A stretch of DNA of 64,000 nucleotides. Source: CAYRJD01 sp965247395 (lineage in GTDB: Bacteria; Actinomycetota; Acidimicrobiia; Acidimicrobiales; Poriferisodalaceae). The stretch lies in assembly GCA_965247395.1 (NCBI GenBank), contig OZ252012.1, forward strand, positions 1,116,001-1,180,000, in the 5' to 3' direction. Position 1 is the stretch's first letter; every line of letters starts with the position of its first letter. Both the position numbers and the translations under genes were made by a program. Below, one piece after another: positions 41,659-49,874 of this stretch. Under the pieces are notes generated by a model. The model was not told the origin of the DNA, ran no database searches, and was given only the letters and a program-made list of their open reading frames with translations.

Positions 41659-43953
41659 ATGGTGATCGAGAGCCGCGGACTGGCGACCACGCCAGCAAAC
41701 ATCAAGCTTGACGAACATCAGCTCGATGCGGCCACCAGTGATGCCGCCCCCCTGTTGCTGCTAGCGGGACCAGGTTCGGGCAAAACCGAGGTGCTGATTC
41801 AACGTGTGCTATGGCGCTACGAAAACGACAGCGGATTTGACCCGCGGCGCGCCCTAGTCGCCACATTCACACGCCAAGCCTCCCAGGAACTGTGGGTGCG
41901 TTTACGAGCGGCGGGTGTGCGAAACATTGGTTCGCTAGGAACCATTCATTCGGCTGCGCTCAGTCAGATTCGCCAATATGAACAAAGCCGAAACAGCCCT
42001 CCCCACAAGGTGTTGGCAAACCGGCGAGATCTGATCACTGAGCTGATTACAGATAGCTCTGGTAATCGTGGCAAGTCCACCGCTGGCGGGGGACGCTCCC
42101 AATCCGTTAATCAGATTTGCGCTGAAATCGACTGGGCGCAGGCACGTGGGATAACGCCAAAGCAGTACGCGGAGCAAGACGGGCCCAGCCGGATCGGTGA
42201 CGCACGTGCGCAGGCGGTGGCATCGTTGTTTGGGCGCTTTCAAAGTGCTAAGAGAAAGCGCAGATTGCTGGATTTTGATGATGTCTTGACAAGGTGCTGT
42301 CAACTAATTGAATCCGACAAGGGGTTTGCGGCTCAACTGCGATGGTCGTTCATACATTTTTTTGTTGACGAATTTCAGGACATCAATCCGACGCAGTTTG
42401 AGCTGTTAAAGGCCTGGTTGGGCGATCGAACTGACCTGTTTGCCGTGGGTGATCCGAATCAGTCGATTTACGGCTGGAACGGTGCCGAGCCGGGCTATTT
42501 GACGGAGTTTGAGACTTTCTTCCCGGGCGCTACCACGCTGCGGCTCGAGGTGAATAGACGAAGTACGCCTGTGATCGTGAAGGCGGCTGAAACGGTCCTA
42601 GGCATCGGGGATGACAACACGCTCGGCACCGCCCAGACCTGTTTGGCGCACTCTGGGGTGGTGCCATCTTTCAGCGGTTATGGCAATAAAGACGCGGAGG
42701 CAGTCGGCGTAGCAGAACTGCTTCGCAGCGGGCTGGCTAGCTCGTCTGGCTCATCTGGTGGCCTCAAAAACAGTTGGGCAGTGCTAGCTCGTAATCACGC
42801 ACACCTGAGGCGAGTAATGAAGGCTCTTGATGATGCTGGCATTGCCTGCAAGCTGGCAGGGGCCCGCACTCTGCTTAGTCGCCCAGAAGCGGTCAAACTA
42901 CGTAAAGACCTAACCAGCGCACACGATTTTTCGACCGAGCTGCGTGATCAAATAGCGGAACTGGCAGACCCAAACTTTGAGCTGGCTGAGCTTGAAGAAA
43001 CAGGTGAAACTGAGCAGGTCGACGCACTCACGGAGCCCCAAAAGCCTGCGAAACCAAGCGAACCTGCTGGTGAGAGGTCGCGGGCGTTTAACCGTGTGCT
43101 GGAACTGGCTCTGCAATACGTCCGCGAGTATCAGCACAAGACGACCGGTGCAGGCTTTGACAGCTGGCTGTCGGAGCTAACCCCTTACGACATTGACCCG
43201 GCCGAGAGCTCTCACGGCGTGGTCGACTTGGTGACGTTTCACGCGGCGAAGGGTCTGCAGTGGCGTCATGTGATCGTGTCAGGAGCCAGCAAAGGCACGG
43301 TGCCAACTGGCCGCAATGACCCCGAAGAGCGACGGTTGCTGTATGTAGCCATGACTCGTGCAAAAGAAACCCTGCACTTCACTTGGGATGATGCCCGCGG
43401 TCGTTCGCCTCTCCTAGATGAAATCCAGGCTGCTATTGCTCAGGAACCGCTGGCGACCGAAGAGGAGCGGTCTGAGGGATTGGCTATGGCGCGTGCAGCT
43501 TTGTCGAAGCTTGCTGAGACGGCCGGGGCGCAACCTGAGACGACTGAGCAGGCTGGGACTCCCGGAAGGACAGGCTTGCTTGTGAGCGAGCTAGCTAGCG
43601 GAGTAGCTCCCGGCCGCGATCTCGCTGTTGGTAGTGGGTTGGTTGGTGTTGAGATTCAACAAGAGCGCCGCAAGCAATTAGAGCTTTGGAGAAAGAACGC
43701 AGCACGCTCTTATGAGTTGGATGCGGACGTGGTAATGGAAGACAAGGTGTTGTCGGTGATTGCGCAAAACGGCCTGGGCACGCTGGAAGCTCTAGCCGAG
43801 GCGACTGGGCTGAGCACGGTTCGTCTGGCTCGCCTGCATGAAGCCCTCAGCACGCAACTACAAGAAGTGCTTGCCGGATCGGCTAAACACACTGACGGCG
43901 ACGACTCCACCGAACCCGTCGAACCCACCGGACAGCTTGATCTAAAGGTCTAA
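41659..43953 (+). CDS. uvrD2: UvrD2-like superfamily 1 DNA helicase
   Basis: A 3'-5' DNA helicase of the UvrD/PcrA class. Motifs: Q-motif and Walker A (LNEHQLDAAT-like start, AGPGSGKTEV at about 36-45), motif Ia FTRQASQEL, motif II FFVDEFQDINPTQ, motif III GDPNQSIYGWNGAEPGYL, motif IV LRLEVNRRST, motif V VTFHAAKGLQWRHV, motif VI LYVAMTRAKETL. The 2B region is short. The C-terminus carries a helical HRDC-like segment (RRKQLELWRKNAA to LARLHEALSTQ), the feature that separates actinobacterial UvrD2 from UvrD1. It converges on xthA with a 12-base overlap. Confidence 0.85.
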   Translation: MVIESRGLATTPANIKLDEHQLDAATSDAAPLLLLAGPGSGKTEVLIQRVLWRYENDSGFDPRRALVATFTRQASQELWVRLRAAGVRNIGSLGTIHSAALSQIRQYEQSRNSPPHKVLANRRDLITELITDSSGNRGKSTAGGGRSQSVNQICAEIDWAQARGITPKQYAEQDGPSRIGDARAQAVASLFGRFQSAKRKRRLLDFDDVLTRCCQLIESDKGFAAQLRWSFIHFFVDEFQDINPTQFELLKAWLGDRTDLFAVGDPNQSIYGWNGAEPGYLTEFETFFPGATTLRLEVNRRSTPVIVKAAETVLGIGDDNTLGTAQTCLAHSGVVPSFSGYGNKDAEAVGVAELLRSGLASSSGSSGGLKNSWAVLARNHAHLRRVMKALDDAGIACKLAGARTLLSRPEAVKLRKDLTSAHDFSTELRDQIAELADPNFELAELEETGETEQVDALTEPQKPAKPSEPAGERSRAFNRVLELALQYVREYQHKTTGAGFDSWLSELTPYDIDPAESSHGVVDLVTFHAAKGLQWRHVIVSGASKGTVPTGRNDPEERRLLYVAMTRAKETLHFTWDDARGRSPLLDEIQAAIAQEPLATEEERSEGLAMARAALSKLAETAGAQPETTEQAGTPGRTGLLVSELASGVAPGRDLAVGSGLVGVEIQQERRKQLELWRKNAARSYELDADVVMEDKVLSVIAQNGLGTLEALAEATGLSTVRLARLHEALSTQLQEVLAGSAKHTDGDDSTEPVEPTGQLDLKV

Positions 43954-44718
43954 ATCCACCAGCACAGGAATATGGTCCGATGGCTTGGTTCCCTTGCGGG
44001 CGTTGCGGTCCATCATGCAAAAGCGAACCGCCTTCGCTACTGGTTTGGACGCCAGCAGCAGATCTATCCGCAGACCGTGACGCTTATAGAAAGCGCCGTC
44101 GCGGTAATCCCACCAGCTAAACAGCCCGGCCGCGTCATAGTGCTGACGAAAAAGGTCCGCTACTCCCCAATCGCAGACGTCGGTTAGGGCTTTCCGCTCG
44201 GCCGCTGTTACATGCGTGCGGGGCTCGGTGTTTTCAGGATCCCAAACGTCACGGTCGTCCGGGCAGATGTTGAAATCACCGCCGACCAGCACGGCTGACT
44301 TAGGGCTGGAGGTTGCTTCAAGATGTTCGCGCAAGCGCTTCATCCAGCTCAGCTTGTATTGGTAGTGATCGTGGTCGACGGCTCGGCCGTTGGGGATGTA
44401 GGCCGAACTAACGCGCAGCGACCCGCAGGTCGCTGACACGAGGCGGGCATCTTCATCGGGCTCAACGCCGTCGGCGAATCCTCGCAGAGGTTCGTCGATG
44501 CCGACCTTTGACAAAATTGCCACACCGTTCCACTGGCCGTAACCGTGGTGGAGAGTTTCGTAACCCGATTTAGCGAAATGCTTGTCGGGGAAGGCGTCGT
44601 CGGCCATTTTGGTTTCTTGTAGTAAGAGCACGTCGGGAGCGGCGTATGCGATCCATTCGTCCACTCGCTCTTGGCGGGCTTTGAAGCCGTTTATGTTCCA
44701 GGTGGCAACGCGCAGCAC
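43942..44718 (-). CDS. xthA: Exodeoxyribonuclease III (AP endonuclease)
   Basis: XthA incises abasic sites and trims 3' ends in base-excision repair. The EEP fold is complete: RVATWNINGFKARQERV, VLLLQETKM with the metal-binding Glu, NGVAILSK, AYIPNG, VGGDFNICPDDRDVWDP, FSWWDYRDGAFYKRHGLRID and the terminal SDHIPVLVDL with the catalytic Asp-His. 258 residues is typical. The GTG start has TAGATT six bases before it, which suits a leaderless transcript. Confidence 0.94.
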   Translation of the reverse strand: MLRVATWNINGFKARQERVDEWIAYAAPDVLLLQETKMADDAFPDKHFAKSGYETLHHGYGQWNGVAILSKVGIDEPLRGFADGVEPDEDARLVSATCGSLRVSSAYIPNGRAVDHDHYQYKLSWMKRLREHLEATSSPKSAVLVGGDFNICPDDRDVWDPENTEPRTHVTAAERKALTDVCDWGVADLFRQHYDAAGLFSWWDYRDGAFYKRHGLRIDLLLASKPVAKAVRFCMMDRNARKGTKPSDHIPVLVDLDL

Positions 44719-44724
44719 GAGAAA

Positions 44725-44730
44725 AATCTA
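44725..44730 (-). promoter_or_regulatory. Candidate leaderless -10 box of xthA
   Basis: On the minus strand TAGATT is followed by TTTCTC and the GTG start codon, a six-base spacing. Confidence 0.5.
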
Positions 44731-44842
44731 GTCTCAGCGCGCTATGACACTCACATGCACTAAACGCCCTATAACACTTACGTGCTCTGCGGCCAGTCCT
44801 GAGGTGCTAATGCGTTATTGGCTAACGCGCCGTTTGGTTGGT

Positions 44843-45859
44843 TTAGCTCGCACTGGCTAGTTCGCCAAGGGCCGGTTCAGCCCGGCTCGGCTCGCTTTGA
44901 GTTTGCTCGCTCTTGGCTAGTTCACTTTTGGCGTTACGCAGTCGTTTGCGAGCTTGATCGGCGTACTGCTTGCTGATTTCGTAACCAACGTATGAACGCT
45001 TGCTCTGCAGAGCCGCCACCGCAGTAGTCCCCGATCCCATAAACGGGTCTAGCACCACATCGCCTTCAAACGAATACAGCTGAATAAGACGGCGCGGCAG
45101 CTCCAACGGAAACGGTGCAGGGTGGTTTGCACGCTTAGCACTAGTGGTCGGAAAACGCCACACACTCTTAGTGGCGTCCAAGAAATCGTCACGCGTGATG
45201 CTGTTTTTGCCTTTAGCACCGTCGTGAGTGTTGCGTTTGAAAGAACCCTTAGAAAAAACCAGGATGTACTCATGCACATCGCGCAGCACGGGATTGCTGG
45301 CGGACTGCCAGCTTCCCCAAGCGCATGACGATCCGGCGCTGGCACCTTTGTCCCAGATGATCTCTCCACGCATGGAGAAGCCGCATCTAAGCGCAGATTG
45401 AATGAGGTAGGCGTGCAACGGGATATAAGGCGAGCGGCCAACGTTGGCAATGTTTAGACAGGCGCGACCGCCATCGACCAACACACGATAAGTCTCCGCC
45501 AAAACCGTTTCGAGCAAATCAAAGTAACCAGATAGCGATAGATCCTGGTCGTATTCCTTGCCCACGTTGTAGGGCGGAGAAGTGATCATCAGATGAGTTG
45601 ACTCATCGGGCAGCTGGTTCATGCGCTGGGCATCGGCGCAATAGATGACGTTGACCTTTGCCGGGACCTTTGCGGGGGCTTTACCTGCGGTTTCGCTGGC
45701 CCCTTTGTGAGCGCGACCAAAACGAATTGAGGCTGGGTGAACCGGTGATGGTTCAGTCGAAGACAGGTCTTCGTAAAGATTGCGGCTGTAGAAATCCGAC
45801 GAATCGTGGTTTATGCGTGCCGAAGTTCCAAATGCGGGTGTGGTGGACTTTTGCTTCAT
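44843..45859 (-). CDS. Beta-class DNA methyltransferase (N4-cytosine or N6-adenine), orphan
   Basis: Catalytic motif IV TSPPYNVG is at about residues 93-100 and precedes SAM-binding motif I DPFMGSGTTAVAAL at about 271-284, the order of beta-class enzymes. SPPY is commonest in N4-cytosine methyltransferases but occurs in adenine ones. A target-recognition region with AWGSWQSASNPVLRDVHEYILVF-type sequence lies between. The first 65 residues are polar and probably disordered, and the C-terminus ends in a Lys/Glu/Ser tail. No restriction enzyme gene is adjacent, so it is likely solitary and may act in cell-cycle or gene-expression marking, or be a remnant. Recognition site unknown. Confidence 0.85.
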   Translation of the reverse strand: MKQKSTTPAFGTSARINHDSSDFYSRNLYEDLSSTEPSPVHPASIRFGRAHKGASETAGKAPAKVPAKVNVIYCADAQRMNQLPDESTHLMITSPPYNVGKEYDQDLSLSGYFDLLETVLAETYRVLVDGGRACLNIANVGRSPYIPLHAYLIQSALRCGFSMRGEIIWDKGASAGSSCAWGSWQSASNPVLRDVHEYILVFSKGSFKRNTHDGAKGKNSITRDDFLDATKSVWRFPTTSAKRANHPAPFPLELPRRLIQLYSFEGDVVLDPFMGSGTTAVAALQSKRSYVGYEISKQYADQARKRLRNAKSELAKSEQTQSEPSRAEPALGELASAS

Positions 45860-45936
45860 GATTTCTTAGGGAGATTTCTTCGAGGGTTCTTTTACCAGCA
45901 GGTTTCAAGTTGAGGTAGAAGCTGAAGGTGCCTGGC

Positions 45937-45996
45937 TGTGCTGTAACCGGTTGTGCTGTAGCCGATTGTGCTGTAACCGGTTGGGCTACAGCTGGC
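45937..45996. repeat. 15-base tandem repeat upstream of the HAD gene
   Basis: TGTGCTGTAACCGGT occurs at 45937 and 45967, with the variant TGTGCTGTAGCCGAT between them at 45952 and a degenerate fourth copy at 45982. The array fills part of the 207-base divergent spacer between the methyltransferase and the HAD gene. Confidence 0.8.
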
Positions 45997-46066
45997 TTGA
46001 CTGTACCTGCAAAGCCCAACGGGGTAAAGAGGGAGTTTTACGTTGGAATAGCTACCCTTTGCCGCC

Positions 46067-46726
46067 GTGCCAAATACAGCCCCGATATCTGCTGTGCTGT
46101 TTGATTTTGGCGGCGTCATCACGTCAAGTCCGTTTGAAGCGTTCAATCGCTTGGAATCCGCGGCTGGAGTACCGCTTGACACGATCCGCACCATCAATGC
46201 CACCAATCCAGACACCAACGCATGGGCGAAACTTGAGCGCTCTGAAGTGGGTGTGGAAGATTTTGCCAACCTCTTCAAGACCGAGGCCGCCGCTCTGGGC
46301 TATGAGCTATCGGGCCTGGCAGTGTTGGATTGCCTGAGTGGCAACCTTCGACCGCAGATGGTGCGAGCGCTTGACCTGCTAGTTGAAGGCAGCTGCCGGA
46401 TTGGCTGTATTACAAACAACGTGCGTAAGGGACACGGCCCGGCGATGTCGCAAAGCACCGAGGTTGCTAGCCAGGTGGCCGACGTGATGGACAAGTTTGA
46501 GGAGGTGGTGCAGTCTTCTAAGGAAGGTTTGCGCAAGCCCGACCCGCGCATCTATCAGCTGGCGCTGACACGCATGGGTCTAGAGGCCAACCAGACCGCA
46601 TATCTTGACGATCTTGGTATCAACTGCAAGCCAGCGCGAGAGCTAGGAATGTCGACCATCAAGGTGGCCGATCCGGACGAAGCGCTGGACCAGTTGGAGC
46701 AGTTGGTGGGCTTCACCCTGCGTTAG
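46067..46726 (+). CDS. HAD-superfamily hydrolase, subfamily IA
   Basis: 219 residues. Motif I is LFDFGGVITS at about residues 11-20, with nucleophile Asp13 but Gly instead of the second Asp, as in the YihX-like DxG group. Motif II is CITNNVR, motif III GLRKPDPRIYQLAL, motif IV AYLDDLGINCKPARELG. The helical cap lies between I and II. Likely a small-molecule phosphatase; substrate unknown. It starts at GTG 46067, eight bases after TACCCT, and may be leaderless. Confidence 0.85.
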   Translation: MPNTAPISAVLFDFGGVITSSPFEAFNRLESAAGVPLDTIRTINATNPDTNAWAKLERSEVGVEDFANLFKTEAAALGYELSGLAVLDCLSGNLRPQMVRALDLLVEGSCRIGCITNNVRKGHGPAMSQSTEVASQVADVMDKFEEVVQSSKEGLRKPDPRIYQLALTRMGLEANQTAYLDDLGINCKPARELGMSTIKVADPDEALDQLEQLVGFTLR

Positions 46727-46745
46727 CTGTTGCTCACCAGCGACT

Positions 46746-46769
46746 ACTCCACCAATCACTCCACCAATC
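46746..46769. repeat. Short CTCCACCAATCA repeat between HAD gene and ettA
   Basis: Two 12-base copies of ACTCCACCAATC followed by a degenerate third (ACACCAGCACAT). The unit is related to arrays at 54750 and 57543. Confidence 0.75.
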
Positions 46770-46820
46770 ACACCAGCACATATTCACTACCTACCGATTG
46801 CCCTACGAGTTGCTTAGTTG

Positions 46821-48476
46821 ATGGCTGCTGAATTCATCTTCACAATGCAAGGCGTTGGCCGCCACTATCCGCCTGATGTAGTCGTGCTCGACGACGTCAC
46901 CCTGGCGTTTTACATGGGTGCCAAGATCGGCGTAATCGGCCACAACGGATCTGGCAAGTCATCGTTGCTAGCGATCATGGCCGGACTAGACGATGGCTAC
47001 ATCGGCCAGGCGAAACTGACAAACGGTCGTACGGTCGGGCATCTGGCACAAGAGCCAAAGCTTGATGAAACCAAATCCGTCGGTGAAAACGTGATGGATG
47101 GGGCGGCAAAAACTCAAGCTTTGTTAGACGAATACGAAAAGGTGCTGACCGCTTGGTCTGACCCGGACGCCGACTTCGAAAAGCTCGGCCTGGCGCAATC
47201 TGACTTAGAGGATCGCATCAACACAGCCGGAGCTTGGGAACTGCAACGCCAAGTTGAAATAGCGATGGACGCTTTGCGAGTACCACCCGCAGACGCAGAT
47301 GTAACGACGCTGTCGGGCGGTGAGCGCAGGCGAGTGGCGCTGTGTCGCTTGTTGTTGTCTCGTCCCGATTTGCTATTGCTGGATGAGCCCACCAACCACC
47401 TTGACGCAGAATCGGTGGCGTGGTTGGAGCAGTTCTTAGACGGTTACGCAGGCACCGTGGTGGCGGTGACGCATGACAGGTACTTCCTAGACAATGTGGC
47501 TGGCTGGATCTTGGAGGTAGATCACGGCCACACCCATCCGTTTGAGGGCAACTACAGCGCTTGGCTGGAACATCACCATGCGCGTCTGACCTCGGAGCAA
47601 CGTCAAAACGACGCCCGCGGTCGCGCTTTGTCACAGGAGCTGGAATGGGTTCGCCTGTCACCCAGGGCAAGACAATCCAAGAGCAAGGCACGCTTAGCCG
47701 CCTATGAGCGGATGCTGGAAGAGCATCGCGCCATGACCCACGCCACCGCTCGTAGCAATTCGCTTTCGATGACCATTCCGATGTCTCGCAGACTCGGCGA
47801 CGATGTGGTGAAGGTGAACAACCTTTCCAAGGGCTTCGGCAACCGCGTGCTGATTAACGACTTGTCATTCACGTTGCCGCCGGCGGGAATAGTTGGAGTG
47901 ATCGGAGCTAACGGAGCCGGCAAGACCACGCTGTTTCGAATGCTGGTTTCCCAAGAAGCACCCGATGCGGGTGAGATCAAAATTGGTGAGACGGTTGATC
48001 TGGCGTATGTAGACCAATCGCGTGACGCTTTGCGAGATGAGCTGACCGTCTATGAAGAGATCACCGACGGGCATGACACCTTGCACATTGAAGGGCTGGG
48101 TGGCATCAGAGAAGTGAATGGTCGTGCGTATGTGGCGTCGTTTAACTTCACCGGAGCGGATCAGCAAAAGCGAGTGGGTGAACTAGCGGGTGGCGAGCGC
48201 AACCGCGTTCATCTGGCCAAGATGCTGACTCGTGGCGGCAATCTGTTGCTGCTGGACGAACCCACCAACGACCTGGACGTGGAAACCTTGCGGGCGCTGG
48301 AACTAGCGCTGGAAGAGTTCCCGGGGTGTGCGGTGGTAATTAGCCACGATCGCTGGTTTTTGGATCGGGTTGCGACGCATGTGCTGGCGTTTGAAGGAGA
48401 TGGAATGGTGCGGTGGTTTGAGGGGAATTTCTCCCAATACGAGGAGCACCTGAACAGCCAGCGAGGCCTTGACTAG
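46821..48476 (+). CDS. ettA: Energy-dependent translational throttle protein EttA (ABC-F)
   Basis: EttA binds the ribosomal E site and gates entry into elongation according to ADP/ATP. Two ABC domains are present: Walker A GHNGSGKSSLL and GANGAGKTTLF, signatures LSGGERRRVALC and LAGGERNRVHLA, and Walker B LLLLDEPTNHLD and LLLLDEPTNDLD. Between them lies the ABC-F linker with RQSKSKARLAAYERM, and domain 1 contains the EttA-type arm insertion. 552 residues matches EttA. ATG 46821 is preferred; a TTG directly before it adds one residue. Confidence 0.95.
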   Translation: MAAEFIFTMQGVGRHYPPDVVVLDDVTLAFYMGAKIGVIGHNGSGKSSLLAIMAGLDDGYIGQAKLTNGRTVGHLAQEPKLDETKSVGENVMDGAAKTQALLDEYEKVLTAWSDPDADFEKLGLAQSDLEDRINTAGAWELQRQVEIAMDALRVPPADADVTTLSGGERRRVALCRLLLSRPDLLLLDEPTNHLDAESVAWLEQFLDGYAGTVVAVTHDRYFLDNVAGWILEVDHGHTHPFEGNYSAWLEHHHARLTSEQRQNDARGRALSQELEWVRLSPRARQSKSKARLAAYERMLEEHRAMTHATARSNSLSMTIPMSRRLGDDVVKVNNLSKGFGNRVLINDLSFTLPPAGIVGVIGANGAGKTTLFRMLVSQEAPDAGEIKIGETVDLAYVDQSRDALRDELTVYEEITDGHDTLHIEGLGGIREVNGRAYVASFNFTGADQQKRVGELAGGERNRVHLAKMLTRGGNLLLLDEPTNDLDVETLRALELALEEFPGCAVVISHDRWFLDRVATHVLAFEGDGMVRWFEGNFSQYEEHLNSQRGLD

Positions 48477-48574
48477 GGATTTCCGACAAGAGTTATCTCG
48501 ACCACACTGAACCGATCGCACCAGCGAACTGATCTATCACCCGACTAGGGATTTCCGACAGGAGTTATCTCGAC
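48471..48574. repeat. 32-base direct repeat flanking the ettA terminator region
   Basis: Bases 48471-48502 and 48543-48574 match at 31 of 32 positions. Copy 1 starts inside the last codons of ettA and includes its TAG stop; copy 2 ends at the stop codon of the convergent gene. Each begins GACTAGGGATTTCCGACA. They fill the entire space between the two genes. Confidence 0.85.
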
Positions 48575-48939
48575 TAGGGGGACTTATCGGGTTCGCCGTA
48601 GGGCGACTTCGCATCTTCGTAACACTCGGAGTGATAGTGCTCAACGCGATCCCATTTGTTACTGATGTAAACGTTGCAGATGATCTGCTCGGCGCGGATA
48701 CGCGCACGAAACTTGATCAACTCGTCGCACTGGGCGCAATAGACAGAGTTACCGGCGTCAATAAGTCGCGACACGGCGCGGCTGCGCCACTTCTTTGGCT
48801 TTGCCTTGGACCTTGGTCTAGAGGGCCTCGAAGGTGATCGTTTGGCAGGTGCGGTTCTTGCTGGTGCCCGCTTAGTTGCGGTTGCCGTGGCAGACGCCGG
48901 CTTCTTTGTGTTGGCTGATTGGATTTTCGCAGTAGCCAC
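48574..48939 (-). CDS. Small protein with basic histone-like tail and Cys/His cluster
   Basis: About 121 residues. The first half is Lys/Ala/Pro/Ser-rich (KKPASATATATKRAPARTA and RPSRPRSKAKPKKWRSRAV), like histone-H1-type tails of actinobacterial DNA-binding proteins. The second half has YCAQCDELIKFRARIRAEQ and HYHSECYEDA: a CxxC pair plus HxHxxxC that could bind one zinc ion. GTG 48939 has GGAGAG five bases upstream and is preferred over GTG 48945. Nucleic-acid binding is inferred; no named family is recognised. It converges on ettA. Confidence 0.65.
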   Translation of the reverse strand: MATAKIQSANTKKPASATATATKRAPARTAPAKRSPSRPSRPRSKAKPKKWRSRAVSRLIDAGNSVYCAQCDELIKFRARIRAEQIICNVYISNKWDRVEHYHSECYEDAKSPYGEPDKSP

Positions 48940-49030
48940 AAGCACTCTCCACTCACCGGGTGCTCACAACTCGATCACAACGGAATCGAACAAGCGCGCG
49001 ACAAACAGGCGTCGCAAACCCAAGCAAACC

Positions 49031-49059
49031 CGAAAAATACATAACCCGCGCGCGCGGGT
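49031..49059 (-). terminator. Terminator after the amino-acid ABC operon
   Basis: ACCCGCGCGCGCGGGT (49044-49059) is a perfect palindrome, followed on the minus strand by TATGTATTTTT. It lies about 30 bases past the stop of the ATPase gene, the last gene of the transporter operon. Confidence 0.65.
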
Positions 49060-49091
49060 GGTGGATACTCGATTAGCGCTAGAAAATCTGG

Positions 49092-49874
49092 CTACAAGAT
49101 CTGGCTAAGGAACATCTTTGCGCGCTCGGAAGACGGATTGGAGAAAAAGTCTTTAGGTGTGGCTATTTCCACAATCTCACCAGCCTCCATAAAGACAATC
49201 CGGTCCGCAACTTCGCGCGCAAATCCCAGCTCATGAGTTACAACCATCATCGTCATACCCGATGCGGCCAACTCGCGCATGATGTCAAGCACTTCTTTAA
49301 CCATCTCTTGATCTAGCGCCGAGGTGGGTTCATCGAACAGCATTACCTGTGGATCGAGCGCCAACGCCCGCGCGATCGCCACACGTTGTTGCTGGCCACC
49401 TGAAATCTGACCGGGATATTTATCAGCCTGCTCAGGGATTCCGACCCGCTCCAACAACGCCAAAGCTTGTTTTTCGGCTTCATCGCGCGAGGTCTTACGC
49501 ACCCACACAAGTGCCAGCGTGATGTTGTCCATCACGGTCAGATGGGGGAACAAGTTGAATTGCTGAAACACAATTCCCACCTCTGAGCGAATCTTCTCTA
49601 TGTTGCGCAAATCGTTGGTGAGTTCTACCCCTCCAACAAAAATCTCGCCGCTCTGGTGCGTTTCTAGCCGGTTGATGCAACGCAACCAGGTGCTTTTGCC
49701 GGAGCCTGATGGCCCCAGCACAACGATTACCTCGCGCTCTTTGATAGTCATTGAAATGTTGTTCAACGCCCGAAAATCGCCGAACCACTTGCTGACATTG
49801 CTGCAAACGATCATGTCGTCTCTTTGCGTCATATCTTCTGCGGCGTCACTCATTGTTCCGGTTGCTTCGCTCAT
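49092..49874 (-). CDS. Polar amino-acid ABC transporter ATP-binding protein
   Basis: The nucleotide-binding subunit of a GlnQ/AapP/BztD-type importer. Walker A is LGPSGSGKSTWLRCINRLE, the Q-loop VFQQFNLFPHLTVMDN, the signature ISGGQQQRVAIARALAL, Walker B VMLFDEPTSALDQEMVKEVL and the switch His in VTHELGFAREV. 260 residues with about 20 extra N-terminal residues. The ATG overlaps the permease stop (ATGA) and has AGGAG four bases upstream. ISGGQ and the short length place it in the polar-amino-acid class; whether it is specific for glutamate, glutamine or general L-amino acids is not determined. Confidence 0.94.
   Translation of the reverse strand: MSEATGTMSDAAEDMTQRDDMIVCSNVSKWFGDFRALNNISMTIKEREVIVVLGPSGSGKSTWLRCINRLETHQSGEIFVGGVELTNDLRNIEKIRSEVGIVFQQFNLFPHLTVMDNITLALVWVRKTSRDEAEKQALALLERVGIPEQADKYPGQISGGQQQRVAIARALALDPQVMLFDEPTSALDQEMVKEVLDIMRELAASGMTMMVVTHELGFAREVADRIVFMEAGEIVEIATPKDFFSNPSSERAKMFLSQIL

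Noticed and set aside
45892..46278. Minus-strand open frame over the methyltransferase-HAD spacer
   Set aside because: It runs antisense through the HAD motif I and the 15-base repeats; the repeated Gln/Ala/Thr product only reflects the repeats.
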